A stretch of DNA of 45,715 nucleotides from Neelides folsomi (taxonomy: Eukaryota; Arthropoda; Collembola; Neelipleona; Neelidae): assembly GCA_034687125.1 (NCBI GenBank), contig JAQGBZ010000458.1, positions 1 to 45,715 on the forward strand, read 5' to 3'. The notes under the pieces were generated by a model that saw nothing but the letters and a program-made list of their open reading frames with translations, was not told the DNA's origin and searched no databases. Positions 11,750-23,830 of the stretch are shown here, one piece after another. Position 1 is the first letter of the stretch. Every line of letters starts with the position of its first letter. Both the position numbers and the translations under genes were made by a program.

Positions 11750-13300
11750 GCAGTTCCCACGGTGACAACGCCAAGGTGTTCTATCTCTCTCTCGCTCGCT
11801 TCCCTCAACAGGAGAATTCCCCCAAAGGCTACCAACAACCCTTCTTCACTTATAACATCCATCCCATCCTTATAACGACTCACCTGTTTCTACCTGTTCG
11901 AACGCTTATGCTAAATGATAACCCTCATGTTTTCGGAAACTTCCTATACATACAACTTCATATACATCCTATACACAAATATTAAATATCTCTCCCTTTA
12001 TGTCTACCTATATTACCTACATATCTTTATGAGTCTATGACTCTCCCTTCCCAATGGTGAATCCTCATACGGTAATTCCTATGGTATTACTCATATTAGA
12101 ATATCTTCCTTTACAGATACAATTCTTTAGATATTCATACGCCTATACAGTTTATAATACTCTTTTGACTCTTATGCATATATGGTATATTGTATTTTAT
12201 TAGATATGATGAAGTTATGATTTTATGATGGTAGATAAACCAGTCGTATTACTTATTAATTAAAATACCTGTAGAGCCTTACCTAAAATTCATCTTATAG
12301 GAATGTTTACATACTTTATATGAATTACCAATATATACTATATACATATTATCTGTAAATACAAAGTTAGATGTAAAGTAGTATATGTATTTGATTATGT
12401 GTTTGATATTGGTAGTTGTATTACATGGTCCGTTTCGATTCATGGATTTTCTCACCCCTTTCCAGGATATGGGAGATGAAAGATTTCCATGGCTTCCTCC
12501 ACTTAAATCCCCAACCTAATGGAAAGAGATAGGGCGAGGAGATAGGAGTTTATGGAGATGGTCTGGAATTGGTTAAATGGATATATGGAAACATCTCTTT
12601 GGGAGTTCTAACTACCTCCATACATACACATACCTTTACATACATAAATATCTAATATCTAGTCTAGGATACATACAGAATGTTTATTCATATGTTAGAT
12701 ATATGGAGAAATGGAGAAATGGAGATATTTGGAATTGGTCCGAAGATGTGAAGAGATATTTAGATAGTTAAGAGATATTCAGGTATGGAGATAGTTAAGA
12801 GATATATAATATGTACTGTGTATATGGCAAGGTAATGTACATTACATATTTACGTATATGATATGTCTGTATATGGTATATTATGATATATGGTATATTT
12901 TGTATGGAGAAATGTTTTCTGTGTGTTAAGGGAGGGTCGGTTTTTGAGCAGGGTGAAATTCCCCCTTTAGGGAATGAATGTTGAACTCGGAGCTCACCCC
13001 CATTGAGATTTGCAGCGTGTGGTGAGATAGGGTTCACATTCCCACACTTCCCATTTCCTCTCTCAATGAAATTATACGGACGTTTAGATGCACAGAGCCA
13101 ACCACACAACTCAGAGACTCATCAAGAACACTCATTCGGGAAACGAGTCTTTTTCAATTCAACTTCCTCAAACCTACAATTCTCACCTCCCTTTATTGTG
13201 AAAAAACGGGGAACAATGAGGGAAATTAAACGGCTCATGTCAACCAATGTCATCTGATGCGATTCGTTAAGAGACAAATCTTACTTTAGCAAATTTACAC
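11750..13300. other. Intergenic or prickle 5' region, no gene recognised
   Basis: A short GC-rich block (to about 11830) adjoins the tentative first prickle exon. After that the sequence is rich in tatat, tacata and atatgg microsatellite-like words. A second mildly GC-rich block lies at 12930-13250. Frames through it match nothing I know. Noncoding first exons or enhancers of prickle are possible. Confidence 0.2.
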
Positions 13301-13314
13301 CATTTTGAATTAAT

Positions 13315-13370
13315 TATTTTTGCACATGTACTAATACTAATACTAAATATGTATTGCATGTGCAAAAATA
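13315..13370. repeat. Perfect 14-bp inverted repeat
   Basis: tatttttgcacatg at 13315-13328 is the exact reverse complement of 13357-13370, separated by 28 bases containing ctaatactaatactaa. It could be a tiny MITE or a regulatory hairpin. No clear target duplication is seen. From 13370 to 16000 I see only AT-rich DNA with no supported gene. Confidence 0.5.
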
Positions 13371-16029
13371 TTATTTTTGCAATTACTACACAATATATTA
13401 TGTATGTAAATTTTGTAATTTATAAGTTTTACATATAAGTTCATGTATAAGTGTTTTTTATGAATTGATATTAATGTATTTAGTTGAATTTACAGTAATT
13501 TTAATAATGTTATCTTGTCAGCTTAAAGACATTGATATATTTTGTTTACTTGCAAAAAGAGATAAATGTTGTAATGGAAGACATTATATGGAAACTGATA
13601 GGGATCCAGATAGACGTGTGATAGGGATTACATGTAGCGGATAGGGAATATCAAAAGTGTCATGTCATGTTTCCATAAAGTGCATGTAAGTGAGAGATTT
13701 ATCTAATAAAGCCAAGAAGCTAATAAGGTGAAAACACGAACACGATTCCTAATAACGTTGAATATCATCTTAATGAATTCATTATTACTTTTTATGCAAC
13801 TGTGCTCGCTAATTGGTCATCACTCACAAATGTTAAATATTACATAATTACATCAATTTCTTGTCAAAATTAATCAATATACAATTTCCACATGTTAAAT
13901 ACAAAACAATTATATAATTAAAATTAAAATTACAAATACAACTCACAATCAGTTAAAAATTTAAAATTGTTAATATTGTGCTTTAACTGTGCTTTATTGT
14001 AAACAATAAGGAAATGCAGACACTTTAATTTTTTAAAGTTGTATTCAAAAAGTTAAAGAATTTAAATAGTTAAAAAATTTAAAAATTTGAAGAATTTAAA
14101 TAGTTAAAGAATAGTTAAAAAGTAGAACTTGAAAAATCATTGTAATAAAGTTGAATTGTTTATAAAAACAAGTAATTTGTACACGGATTGATTTCAATAG
14201 ACTTTGAAGGAATTTTACGGGATCTTCTTGATAGTTGGAATAAAATGGGCAAAGGAAAATAAAGCACCGTGTAAATTGGAATGAAAGTGGAGCAGGAAAT
14301 TGCATTTTTTCCACTCCTTAATGATAATGATGGATTTCTACAAGTTAAATGGTCTCGCAGTAAATCAAGTGAAAAATACCTCAATGTGACGTAAAATAAA
14401 TGAAATAAATACAAAGTGAACTGAATTTATGTACAATTTATATAACTACAATTTATGTATAGCCAAGTGGTTTAAATAAATGTAAAGTAAATGGAGTGAA
14501 GTAAATAGATGCCGTAAGTCAATTGAATGTAAAATGTAATGTAAAATTTCCGAGTTTGCATAAGCCGAGATAGCAAATGTCTTTTCATTCGCGTCGGTTT
14601 GATAAGTGAGAATTCCCATGAGCCGAAGTTGAACTATTAAAGAACTTCCTCCTTTTATCACAGAGATCTCAAGGGAGTTCCATTACGCAATCGAGATATT
14701 CAATCTGGGCGACACAAAGACAACAAATCCACTTTATAATGCAACGAATACTCTCCCTATTAAGACCCTTAACATTTCCATATAAATACATTTAAATATT
14801 CTCATATGAGATTCCCATATATTTTCATTATCTAAACCTATACGTAAATATTCTCTTATATTTTCCTAATAAGTACTTAAGGTAGATTCATTTTAACTAT
14901 TAGGAATTTTCTGAAGTATTAGTTATACCAAGATTTATGCATTTACATGCACACATAATAATATGTATACAGATACCTAATATGTAATATAGGTTTGCAT
15001 GTTTATATAAGAATGTATGTTTTGCATTGTCTTATATGTAGCTGGAACAAGTGTGAGATATATAGTTTTTGATATCAAAGATTTTTAACACATATTTGCT
15101 GTGTCTCCTCATTAGAATTCCTCGTTAGAATGAGACCACGGGTTTTATCTCTTCATACATTTCTCATTTCTTTTCAAGTCTTCTCACACATTTGAATGAT
15201 TTCAAACTCAACTCTCACAACTCTACGATTCAAAGTAATTCAAACACACTTCAAAATTCCTAATGATTTCAACAATTCTAAGGGAGAAAAGAGGGAGAAA
15301 ATATCATTAAATGCTTTAATTGAACTCCACCAAGTTTGCAATTAAAATCGACCCTTATCGTTCTAATTAACCTAACGAAGACAAGACCGACCAAACTGCT
15401 AAATCCTAACTAAAACCAATATACATTTTACTATGTGGCAATACAATAATTAACAATATGTAAATTTAAAGGGATATTACAAGACTTACATATACTGTCA
15501 TATACACCTGTATATTTGAATAGAAATAAAATAGATATGTTATTTGAAAGATATAGAAAAAAGATGTAGAAAATATATAAAAATATAGTTAACAAGTAAA
15601 ATATGACAAGCCAAATATCCTCAGGTATCTTTAACTTGCTAAAATATAACAGGTGCAGAATGAAAATGTATACCAGCCGGTTATCATTCAAGTTTAAATT
15701 TTTTTAAGTTCTTTTGCAACAGCTTTTAATTTTTTTGTAAAAATACATCAAAACCCCTATATTTAAATTCTACATAAATTAGATAATTTTTATTAACTAA
15801 ATAATTCTAGATTAAGTAAATCTTAATTAAATAAATAATCCTTAATTTTTAATTAATATTGGCACTCTTAGCTTAAATAACTTCTTGATTAAAAAACTAC
15901 TTTAAATTTTTCAGTTACTATTTTAGTTTAAGCTCGACCCAAATGTTTACAATTTAACCTTAAATTGAGTTTATTTAAGTAATTAATTTAAAAAAAGCAG
16001 TTGGATAAAATTTGAAGTAAAAAGATAAA

Positions 16030-16400
16030 ATTTTTGTTCACCTTTTTGATGGTTCCTGAAGGGAAGCTGAAGGTGAATGAACAGGAATTTGTTTGGATGT
16101 TGAATCCTTATGGTTCTCCTCACATTTTGGCAGAGCGAGACGTCCTTTGTCTCTCTCAATGTATAAATACCCAACACCACCACGGTTCTTTTATAAAAAT
16201 AAGCAAAGCGTCTGCTGCATTCAACGCCCAAACAGCTTTTGGTGTTTCTTCGCACGTTGGATGGTAAAAATAGTTGGGGACTCCTCCTCAGTTCCCTCAA
16301 CACTCAAACTCCTTCTCTCACATTCAGACTTCGAACTTCTACAGTTAAACGTGTTGGAGCTAGAAAAGAAAATGCAAGGAAATGGAAGAAAGAAAAACAC
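16030..16400. other. Mildly GC-rich island, no gene recognised
   Basis: Composition rises here relative to the flanks and both strands have frames of 75-125 codons, but none has a motif I recognise or a convincing splice structure. It may be a noncoding exon or a promoter. I cannot decide. Confidence 0.2.
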
Positions 16401-16758
16401 ACAAATGAAAGAAAACTCATTCAACCAAACCAAGTCTTTTCCCATTCAATTAAGCTTAAACTTACTTTAACTATTACTTTACCATTCTTTTACCTATACT
16501 TACATTAAGATACACTTAACCATTCTTTTAACTTTAAAAACTTTAAACCACAAACAATAAGAACTTTATTCTCCTATATACCAATGCCATTGCCATACAG
16601 ATACAGTATGTACCATATACTCTACTATACTTAATATTTATTATATTTTATATTTGGTATGGTTTGTATTTAAAACGATAGTTTAAATATGTGCACACTC
16701 TGTACACGTACACTGTACAATTATTATTTAATTATAATTTTATTTAATATCTGATATA

Positions 16759-16814
16759 CAGGGTGAGCCTTAATTTACGCATTTTATAATTATTCAATAT
16801 TTTGGCTCACTCTG
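16759..16814. mobile_element. Short MITE with TA flanks
   Basis: Begins cagggtgagccttaatttac and ends aatattttggctcactctg. The ends are inverted repeats of about 14 bases with mismatches, and TA flanks both sides. The terminal CAGGGTG/CACTCTG ends place it with the other Tc1/mariner-like miniature elements in this window. From 16815 to 17900 no gene is seen. Confidence 0.75.
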
Positions 16815-17909
16815 TATATAAGTAAATATCAAAAACATTGTATCACTGTATAGAGAGATTGTATATGTGTATTTGTATTAAATGTGTGCAAGTTAATAAT
16901 ATTTTATGGGTTGTTGTACAATGTGTTAAATAGTTCTATGATCACTAACGCTAATGTCAAATGTAATTAGAGCTGATTGAAATGAATGTAATTGAATGAG
17001 ATGAAAAGGGAAAAAAAGAGAATTGAAATGTTAAGCCAAGAAAACTTGAATATAAAAATGTATTTTTGTTTCTTCAAACTCGTTATAATGAAATAAATAA
17101 ATAGTTTCCACTCTTTTCATCCAAAGGCATTTGAAAAAGCGTGTGGAGGATTCTTTCCCTCCTTTTGAACTTGCCGCTTTTATTGTATTGCTTTTTTCCA
17201 TTGTTAGTTTTGTTGTTCAGAAGTTGTTCGGAATCTCCTTTATCTGGATGTGAAGATCGGAATTGCAATTTCTATTTACTTGTGTGATGTGATGTGATGG
17301 AAGGAAGTTGTTAAAGGCCTTTGGCTTACAACAAACGAGATGTTTCATTTACATCAAAATCCGCCTTCACTTCCACACCTTAGCAGGTTTTTGTTATTTG
17401 AACCTCTTATTGGCATATATGAATTAATAAAGGTGAGTGGCCAACAAATCACGCATTAATTATTCCTTGGATGCAAAGTATGTTAAAGATATAATGGATA
17501 ACATTATGTTATAAAAGAATAATGAGTCTTTAATATTAATCCTAACAATAAAAACGAGTTTTGGTATTAATGATGTTCATAATGTAAATCTAAATAGGAG
17601 ACTGAAATTTTAATGTAAGATGTTATTGCTTCAAATGTACGGTTTTATTTGAATTGTTTTTTTATTTAAAAATGTTAAATTTCTCAAGCTTTTATGATAT
17701 AATTATAAATCTACTCGCAAATTTTTCAAAATCTTTTCAATTTAAATAATCGTTTGGTGTAATAAATATCGCTATATGTATACAATATATATTGTAATTT
17801 TATTATACTCGTACATGTATATATGGAGGTAAGAAACGGTGTCTCACTTTAATTGCGATTTCTAAATAAATCATTAAAAAACGCATCGATTTTAGACACA
17901 TCCGGTAAA

Positions 17910-17932
17910 CCCCCCCCCCCCCCCCCCCCCCC
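17910..17932 (+). repeat. Run of 23 cytosines
   Basis: A pure C run in very AT-rich surroundings, next to the 3' end of a decayed gene. Runs like this may be genuine homopolymers, but they are also a common site of length error in assemblies. Confidence 0.95.
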
Positions 17933-17955
17933 GACACATTTGAATTCGGGTTAAC

Positions 17956-19323
17956 TTAATCTGGTGTCTGGAACTCCCGGGACTTCATCGGCCAAACATC
18001 CAGGTTGTTTCTAGTCCGCACACATCCCCCCATAATTCCAGTTCCGACGATGTGTTAATTGCTTCGCACAAGAGATCAAAATCTTCGGAAATCGAAGGAA
18101 CATCCAAAAAGAGTTGCCCGATTACATTCACAGCAACATAACCCTCGTTGTTCATTCTCGTAGGCGAATGAAACAATCTTTTTCTAATACTCCTCACTAA
18201 AATAAAATTCTCTGTAAAGGAGAAAAATATTAATTAAATAATTACAATTACCAAATTAACAATAGTAAGAAATACAGGGTGGGCCATAAGTTGAATTTTT
18301 ACAAGATTGTTTATTCAATAAAATCACTATTAAGATTACACTACCAATAAAACAATAATAATTAATACAATAATCAATAAATTGACATTTAAACTTAAAC
18401 TTAGATGTGTTCGCGAATGGCTTTGATGAGACTTTCCTTGAACGGCACTGGCAATGGCATTGGCTCTGTCTCTGGCTGATTGAACACATTTGTGTCATTG
18501 TTGAACGGCTGGCGGGGTTGAGATTGAGAATAAGTAGGATTATTAATTTGACCATTCGGCGGGATGTAATCCGGCAAAGCCCATTTTGGAATTCGGCGAC
18601 CATTTTCATTGTAAGGACGTTGATCGATTCTCCAGCGACCATTTACTAGTCTTCTTCGTCCAGTTCTTCGTACGTATTCTGGAATTTAAATAATGAAAAA
18701 AGAAAATTTAAGAATTGTTGAAGAATTTTTAATTAATTAATTAAATTGATTAAATAAAATAATTAAATAGATTAAATTAAATAAATAAATTAATTGATAA
18801 AATTCATTGATTAAATAAAATTCATTAATTCCGAATCATCCTCTTTTTCACCTCCTTCGACAAATGAACCGCGACCCAAAGTGATGGAAGTTTGAACCTC
18901 AGCCTCTTAGGTCGTCTTCGTCTCGACAACGTTTTTCTTCTTTCCAAAATACTTCTCGTAGACCGAAATTCTCGCAGTGTTCTTTTTGTAACACTCGCGC
19001 TTCATCCCATCACTTTCAACAATGTGAGGTTCCGAGTTATCCTTCTCATCTCTCCCATTGTTAAACTTTGCCACTTGAAGTTACTTCCAAGGAACCGGGG
19101 CCGGAAAGTCATCGTCAAAAATCTTGAGTTCTTCCAGCATTTGATCAATTTCAGATTTCTTCTCTTTCTTTGCAGTTTCTGCCATTTTTCTCTCTTTTTC
19201 TCTTCTCTCGAGAAATTGTTTAAACTTATTTCTTACAAGATTAAACTCTTTGGCTTCTTTTTAGTTCTCGTTGGGTCTCGGGTTTAAGTCGGTCTCCTCA
19301 ATCTTCGTTTCGTTTTTATTCAT
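17956..19323 (-). pseudogene. LARP1-like (La-related protein) pseudogene
   Basis: Three minus-strand pieces read as one protein. Exon A, 18852-19323, starts at an ATG and is open apart from in-frame TAA stops at 19263-19261, 19083-19081 and 18909-18907. Exon B, 18401-18678, joins in phase (VRRTGRRRLVNGRWRIDQRP, then ESLIKAIREHI) and ends in TAA. Exon C, 17956-18196, carries the second half of a La motif (MNNEGYVAVNVIGQLFLDVP, then LLCEAINTSSELEL). After a frameshift at the six-base G run near 18026-18031 comes VRTRNNLDVWPM, which resembles the (V/I)R-x-R-x-P-x-x-WP segment following the La motif in LARP1-type proteins. The middle of the La motif is missing, and a half MITE lies there. Introns are kept, so it is not a processed copy. 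LARP1 proteins bind the 5' ends of mRNAs. The assignment to LARP1 within the LARPs is tentative. Confidence 0.7.
18275..18330. mobile_element. Half of a Tc1/mariner-like MITE
   Basis: Starts TA|cagggtgggccataagttg, the same end as the elements at 6652 and 22846. No matching right end is found within several hundred bases. It sits between exons B and C of the LARP-like pseudogene, where the middle of the La motif should be. Confidence 0.6.
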
Positions 19324-19329
19324 CTTGGT

Positions 19330-20480
19330 AATCAAACACTGAATTTGAATTCCTGTAAACCAAATGAATGATTAGTTCAAATAAATAATTAAATTGGGAA
19401 GGTCAATAATGGGGTTTAAAGGGAGGACAAGAGGTCATCAATTTAAACCCTGCTGAGGTCAAACTATTCAAATTGCAACTAAAGGGTTTATTCACATGCG
19501 AGGAATTCCAGAAAAGCAGAAAAAATTGGCCTCAGTTTTTTGATCAACCCAGGTAGAATGAAAAACCATGAAGCGTGAATAGTGAGGTGAAGGATGGGGG
19601 TTTCAGAAACGGGGAATCTGACTACTCTCAAGGGTCACCTCGGGTCGTGGCGGGTCGTGGGTGAGCGACGCTGCAACCCCGAAATGTGTAGATTGAAGAA
19701 CTGCAGATGCAGATGAGATGCAACCACGAGTATTTTTGCCAATAACCAAACCAAGTTCGCCCCAAACTCTTCGCTCAAAAGTAAGAATCTAGTCAGAATA
19801 TATCTCGGAAAATTCATTTTAAAACTCAGCGTTTGTAACGGTTAGCGTTAGCGGTTAAATTACATTGTTTTCATAATATTAATAAAATGCAATGTTATAC
19901 GAATAATCAGTCTTAAATTTAAATTTTAAATTGAATTTTTCTCTAACTTTAACATATTAATTAACAAATTATATTAATTCGAATAGAATTAAATTAATTA
20001 TTAAACGTGTTATTTAATCCCGGGTCTTTAAAAACTATTAAACTACTTAATGGTTCGTAAATTTTAAAACTTTTCTCTAGAAATAAGGAACAAAGGAATT
20101 CGCAATATAATATTTTTTGTAAATAATCATACTTCTTACTAATAGATTAAAAGCTCAGTATATGTTATGTATGAACAAATTGGATTTATAAACGTAATAA
20201 ATATTTAATTGAGCTGCTAAACCTAAATGATACTGGAAAACCCCAAATTAACGTCCTTGATTTTCTGACGTTGAAATAATACGAGTACTCCTATATAGAG
20301 TATTAGAGTACACAATGTCTCGGACTTACTGGGATTATTATTAAAGAAAAAATTCTGCCAGAAAAACATTCAAATTACTTCCATTAAACTTAACGCATAT
20401 AATTTATTATGCATATGCATATAATTTAATTTCGAGTTTGATTCTTTTTGATCTCTTTGTTCTTAAGATTTCTAAAGCTC
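19330..20480. other. Intergenic, nothing recognised
   Basis: AT-rich with a moderately GC-rich block at 19430-19700. Frames there do not match anything known to me. The final 100 bases include the likely promoter of the acyltransferase pseudogene that follows. Confidence 0.3.
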
Positions 20481-20489
20481 GAAATCAAA

Positions 20490-21753
20490 ATGTATTCTGT
20501 AAGGAAGTTATTAGAATTTCGGAGAATTTTTGATAATTTTTCCACTTTCGCTATCTTCATTGTTTCATTATTTTTCATTCCCCTTTTAATTGTTGTTTTT
20601 ATATTAATTTCCCTTTATCGTTGGATTATGGGAAAGATCGTTTTATATTACAGAAATGATTTATATCGAATTGTGCCACTTCGAAGTACTTTCATGATTA
20701 CGGAAAATATCGAAAAATCAATGAAATTCTGTGAGAGTATTTCAAGTCTCCTCAGAGGAAAAATGGACAAGAAAATATTGGCTGAATTTATAAATGAAAA
20801 AATGATCGAAATGAAGAATCCAAAAACAGGGGAAAATTGCAATCCAGAATTGAAGTCCAAACTTGTTAAATCTGCTGGTTTATATTTTTGGAGTAAAGAT
20901 CAAGATTTTGATATTTTGAACCATATAAGTGAATTTAAACCAAAAGTAATTAAAGAATTTTATGGAATCGACGATCTCATTGAAGTTCAAAAAACTCAAA
21001 TGAATACTTCATTGGATTTGAATCGCCCTTTCTTCGTTTTATCTTTTGTTCAGTTTATGAGGGAATTTATGAAGTTATGTACAGCTTTGATTTCAATGAT
21101 CTTCACCCATCGCTTACAAGAAAAAGAGGAGAGAAAATTGTTAAAAGTGTGACGCATCCTAATAAACGTTTATTAATCAAAGATCTGAAAGAAATCGCTT
21201 ATTCGAATAATGTTGGAGTTACAAGTGTCATAATAGCTGGACTTATCGGAGGAATTAGAAAATTCATGTTGGAAGAAGAAATGAAAATTCCAACTAAAAT
21301 GCAAATTGGTTTTCCTATGCCTTTTCCCGGTCATCCTGATTTTAAATTAAGAAATCACTTGTAAGAATTATATATAAATCATATAAATTAATTAAATTAA
21401 ATTATTAAAATAATTTTTATGATTTTATTTTATTGAGAAAAATTTTATTTAGTTGAGGAATTTATTTTAGTTCGTTTGGGAGCCTTTCTCTTCCAATTGG
21501 AATGATCGACTCGCTAAAAAGATTGAAAAAAATCGAACATCGAATGGAAAGATTTAAAAATTCTTCGTTGCCGCTTTCTAATTTTTTCATTTTAGCTCCT
21601 TTTTTGGCAACACTTCCAATTTTGAATCGATTTTTTAATAATAATATTTATACCTTAGTTGATATTTTGTTTTATTTAAAGTATTGTAAGAAAAATGTAC
21701 AAATTAAAATTTATACATCTAATATTGAAGTTGATAATTTATGCAATTTGTAG
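20490..21753 (+). pseudogene. WS/DGAT-type acyltransferase, catalytic motif deleted
   Basis: The 5' part parallels the intact copy at 24568 (MYSVRKLLEFRR, two membrane segments, then the shared block ending NTSLDLNRP). At 21029 the sequence jumps to material corresponding to about 25410 in the intact copy. The jump removes about 300 bases: the end of exon 1 with the HHAVADG active site, the first intron and the start of exon 2. The frame shifts at the join and ends at 21152. The remaining exon 2 frame (FDFNDLHPSLTRKR to FKLRNH) is still open, splices in phase to 21476 and reads SFGSLSLPIGMIDSLKRLKK. After NNNIYT homology stops. The frame runs into the antisense of the convergent neighbour and ends at 21753, so the last exon is missing. 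It cannot make an active enzyme. Confidence 0.88.
20816..21028 (+). repeat. 213-nt tract identical to 24894-25106
   Basis: Between the words gaatccaaaaacagg and ttgaatcgccc I find no mismatch with 24894-25106, while the sequence on both sides differs at many positions. The tract stops exactly where the deletion in this copy begins. Confidence 0.9.
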
Positions 21754-23830
21754 AATTCCTCATCAATGAGCTTGTTGAGTCGATTTATTTTTTCCCTAGA
21801 TGAACAAATTGCCGAATTTAATCCACAAGATTGGTTAACTTCCCCATTGTAGCTCACTGATGTAAAAGCAATTCCTGGTAGGAATAAGGACAAAATAAAA
21901 TGACGTTTCTTAATTCTAATTAAACAATAAAAAAATTACAAACTTTGAGTTCCCCATCCAATTCCAACGTTAAAAGCCATGTTATCAACCTCAGAACCAA
22001 ACATTGAGATTTGAATTGAGGAAAGGGGAAAGGAAGAAATTGCTCCAATGCATTTTGCTTGTGTCAATATTTTCGTTATACATGTTGGAAATCCTATTAA
22101 AATGAATGAAGTTCCTTAATAATGAAAATAATGATATAAAATCCATATTTTTAGTTGAATTTATTATTGAAACTATTATTACGTAAATCTTAATGCAATT
22201 AAGTTTTTAACTAACCTCCGATAACTGGAATTATAAAAAATAAGTAAGAAGGTAAAACCGATTTTTTAACGGATTTTAATTCAACTTCAGCCTTTTTTAA
22301 CCTTTCCAAAGAATCTGCTATTCCGACTATTTTAAAAAGTATTATATTAATTTAAATGTGAATATATCTCAATTCAAATCAATTCAACCTAAATATTTTC
22401 ATATTATTAGCATCATAGCTGTTTTATATTATCTGTAGATTGTTTGTTTAAATATTTACAAAGTAAAGCATTCACTATAAAGCATAATAAAAGTATATTA
22501 ATGAATATTATATTTCCTAACTTGGGATATTGATAAATCCAGAAGCACTGAAAGTAAATCATTAAAAAATATATTCCCAATAATTCACATTTAAAAGTAA
22601 CATTATTAGAATTTTAGAATACATACAAATAATTTCTCATTTTATCAGGATGATTTTTAGCTGGGATTGGAGCAGCAAATTGAATACTTCCTGGAACTTC
22701 CAAACCTTCTTCAATTATAAAATTTCTAATTCCTCCACTTAATCCTAAAATATAAATTAATATAAAATATATATCATAATTCGTAATTAAATGTACATTA
22801 ATGAGAAGTTATAAATAATATACAGATACATGTATGTGTATTATACAGGGTGGGTCATACGTTGCCTTCTTTTTTAAATAAACATTCCTATAAAATAAAG
22901 CAACCATTGGCCCACCCTGTAGATTATATGTATAGCAACTTTACCCGCTAATATAACTGCTAAATACGAAACATCAAAATTCATCTTAATAGCTTTCACA
23001 ATAGATATTTTCATCGGAGGATTCGTAGCAAGAATGTGTTTATTGGTCAATTTGCTTTTGTTAATTTCCCATAATCTGTCTTTGTTAAAATATAATTTAA
23101 TCATTTCATTACTCCCAAGAATAAAAAATCCCAAACTGTTGAAAAATCTTGTCAAAAATAATTTTTGTCCATAGTTTGCAAAATTTGGTTTGACAACTGA
23201 AACTTCAATGTTTTTATCAGCCATTTCTTCAATGAATTTTAAAATTGAATATCCATCACAAATTGAATGGTGAATTCTGAGAAAGCACAAATCCCCTTTA
23301 TTCCAACTTTGCTTTGGTAAAAAAATTATTTCCCATGGGCTTTTTAATGATTTAAATCCTTTGCTAAGAAGTTCTTCAACGTATTCATTAAAATCATCTT
23401 CACACTTAAAAATCTTATTATCGAAATATACATGTTCGTTAATATCAAACAAATCCTCTGACTTCCAAAATAAATATCCACAAAATAGCTCTAAATACTG
23501 CGTTAGTTCTTTGAATTTTTCCAATTTCGCGGTAAATTCAATAACTTTTTTGGCATCATTGATTTTAACTTTATCAACAAATTTCATGCATGTATTAATT
23601 GTAAACTTTGGTTTGTTTAAGTTGTCAACGGCAAAAATCATACTCCGTGTCGTTACCATTTTATCGAGATCTGGGCGAAACAAGGGAGCTAAAACCCGCT
23701 TCACAACCCAGCGGAAAATATAAAATGGGGGAAGACAAATAATTAAAATCGCGTTAAAAATCAGGCTCAACAATGTGATTATAATAATTTTAAAGACAGT
23801 TAGCAATTTATTAAAAATTAAATAAACCAT
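21711..23830 (-). CDS. WS/DGAT-type O-acyltransferase (6 exons, intact)
   Basis: Exons on the minus strand are 22945-23830, 22627-22744, 22522-22547, 22216-22326, 21944-22093 and 21711-21874, giving 484 residues in phase. The N-terminus has two hydrophobic segments (ITLLSLIFNAILIICLPPFY), followed by the catalytic HHxxxDG motif as HHSICDG near residue 180-190. The C-terminal domain has SGGIRNFIIEEGLEVPG, GFINIPIGIADSLERLKK and SVSYNGEVNQ, as in the second domain of wax-ester synthase/diacylglycerol acyltransferases. These enzymes join acyl-CoA to fatty alcohols or diacylglycerol at membranes, producing wax esters or storage lipid. Exon 3 is only 26 nt. Donors GTTAGG and GTTTGT are weak but all phases agree. 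It is diverged from its plus-strand neighbours, so the duplication is older. Substrate is unknown. Confidence 0.88.
22846..22919. mobile_element. 74-bp MITE in acyltransferase intron 1
   Basis: Ends are cagggtgggtcatacgttgc and, inverted, cagggtgggccaatggttgc. TA flanks both sides (22844-22845 and 22920-22921). It is the same family as the element at 6652-6727. It lies wholly inside the first intron of the minus-strand acyltransferase and does not disturb splice sites. Confidence 0.88.

Noticed and set aside
12577..12771. 64-codon frame in the tatat/tacata region
   Set aside because: Composition reflects microsatellite-like words, with no coding feature.
15431..15691. 86-codon hydrophobic minus-strand frame
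   Set aside because: Very AT-rich DNA yields Ile/Leu/Phe/Tyr-rich frames by chance; no splice structure, duplicate or motif supports it.
18892..19287. 131-codon plus-strand frame rich in Leu and Phe
   Set aside because: It is the antisense of LARP-like pseudogene exon A, whose minus-strand reading is far more protein-like and has splice sites.
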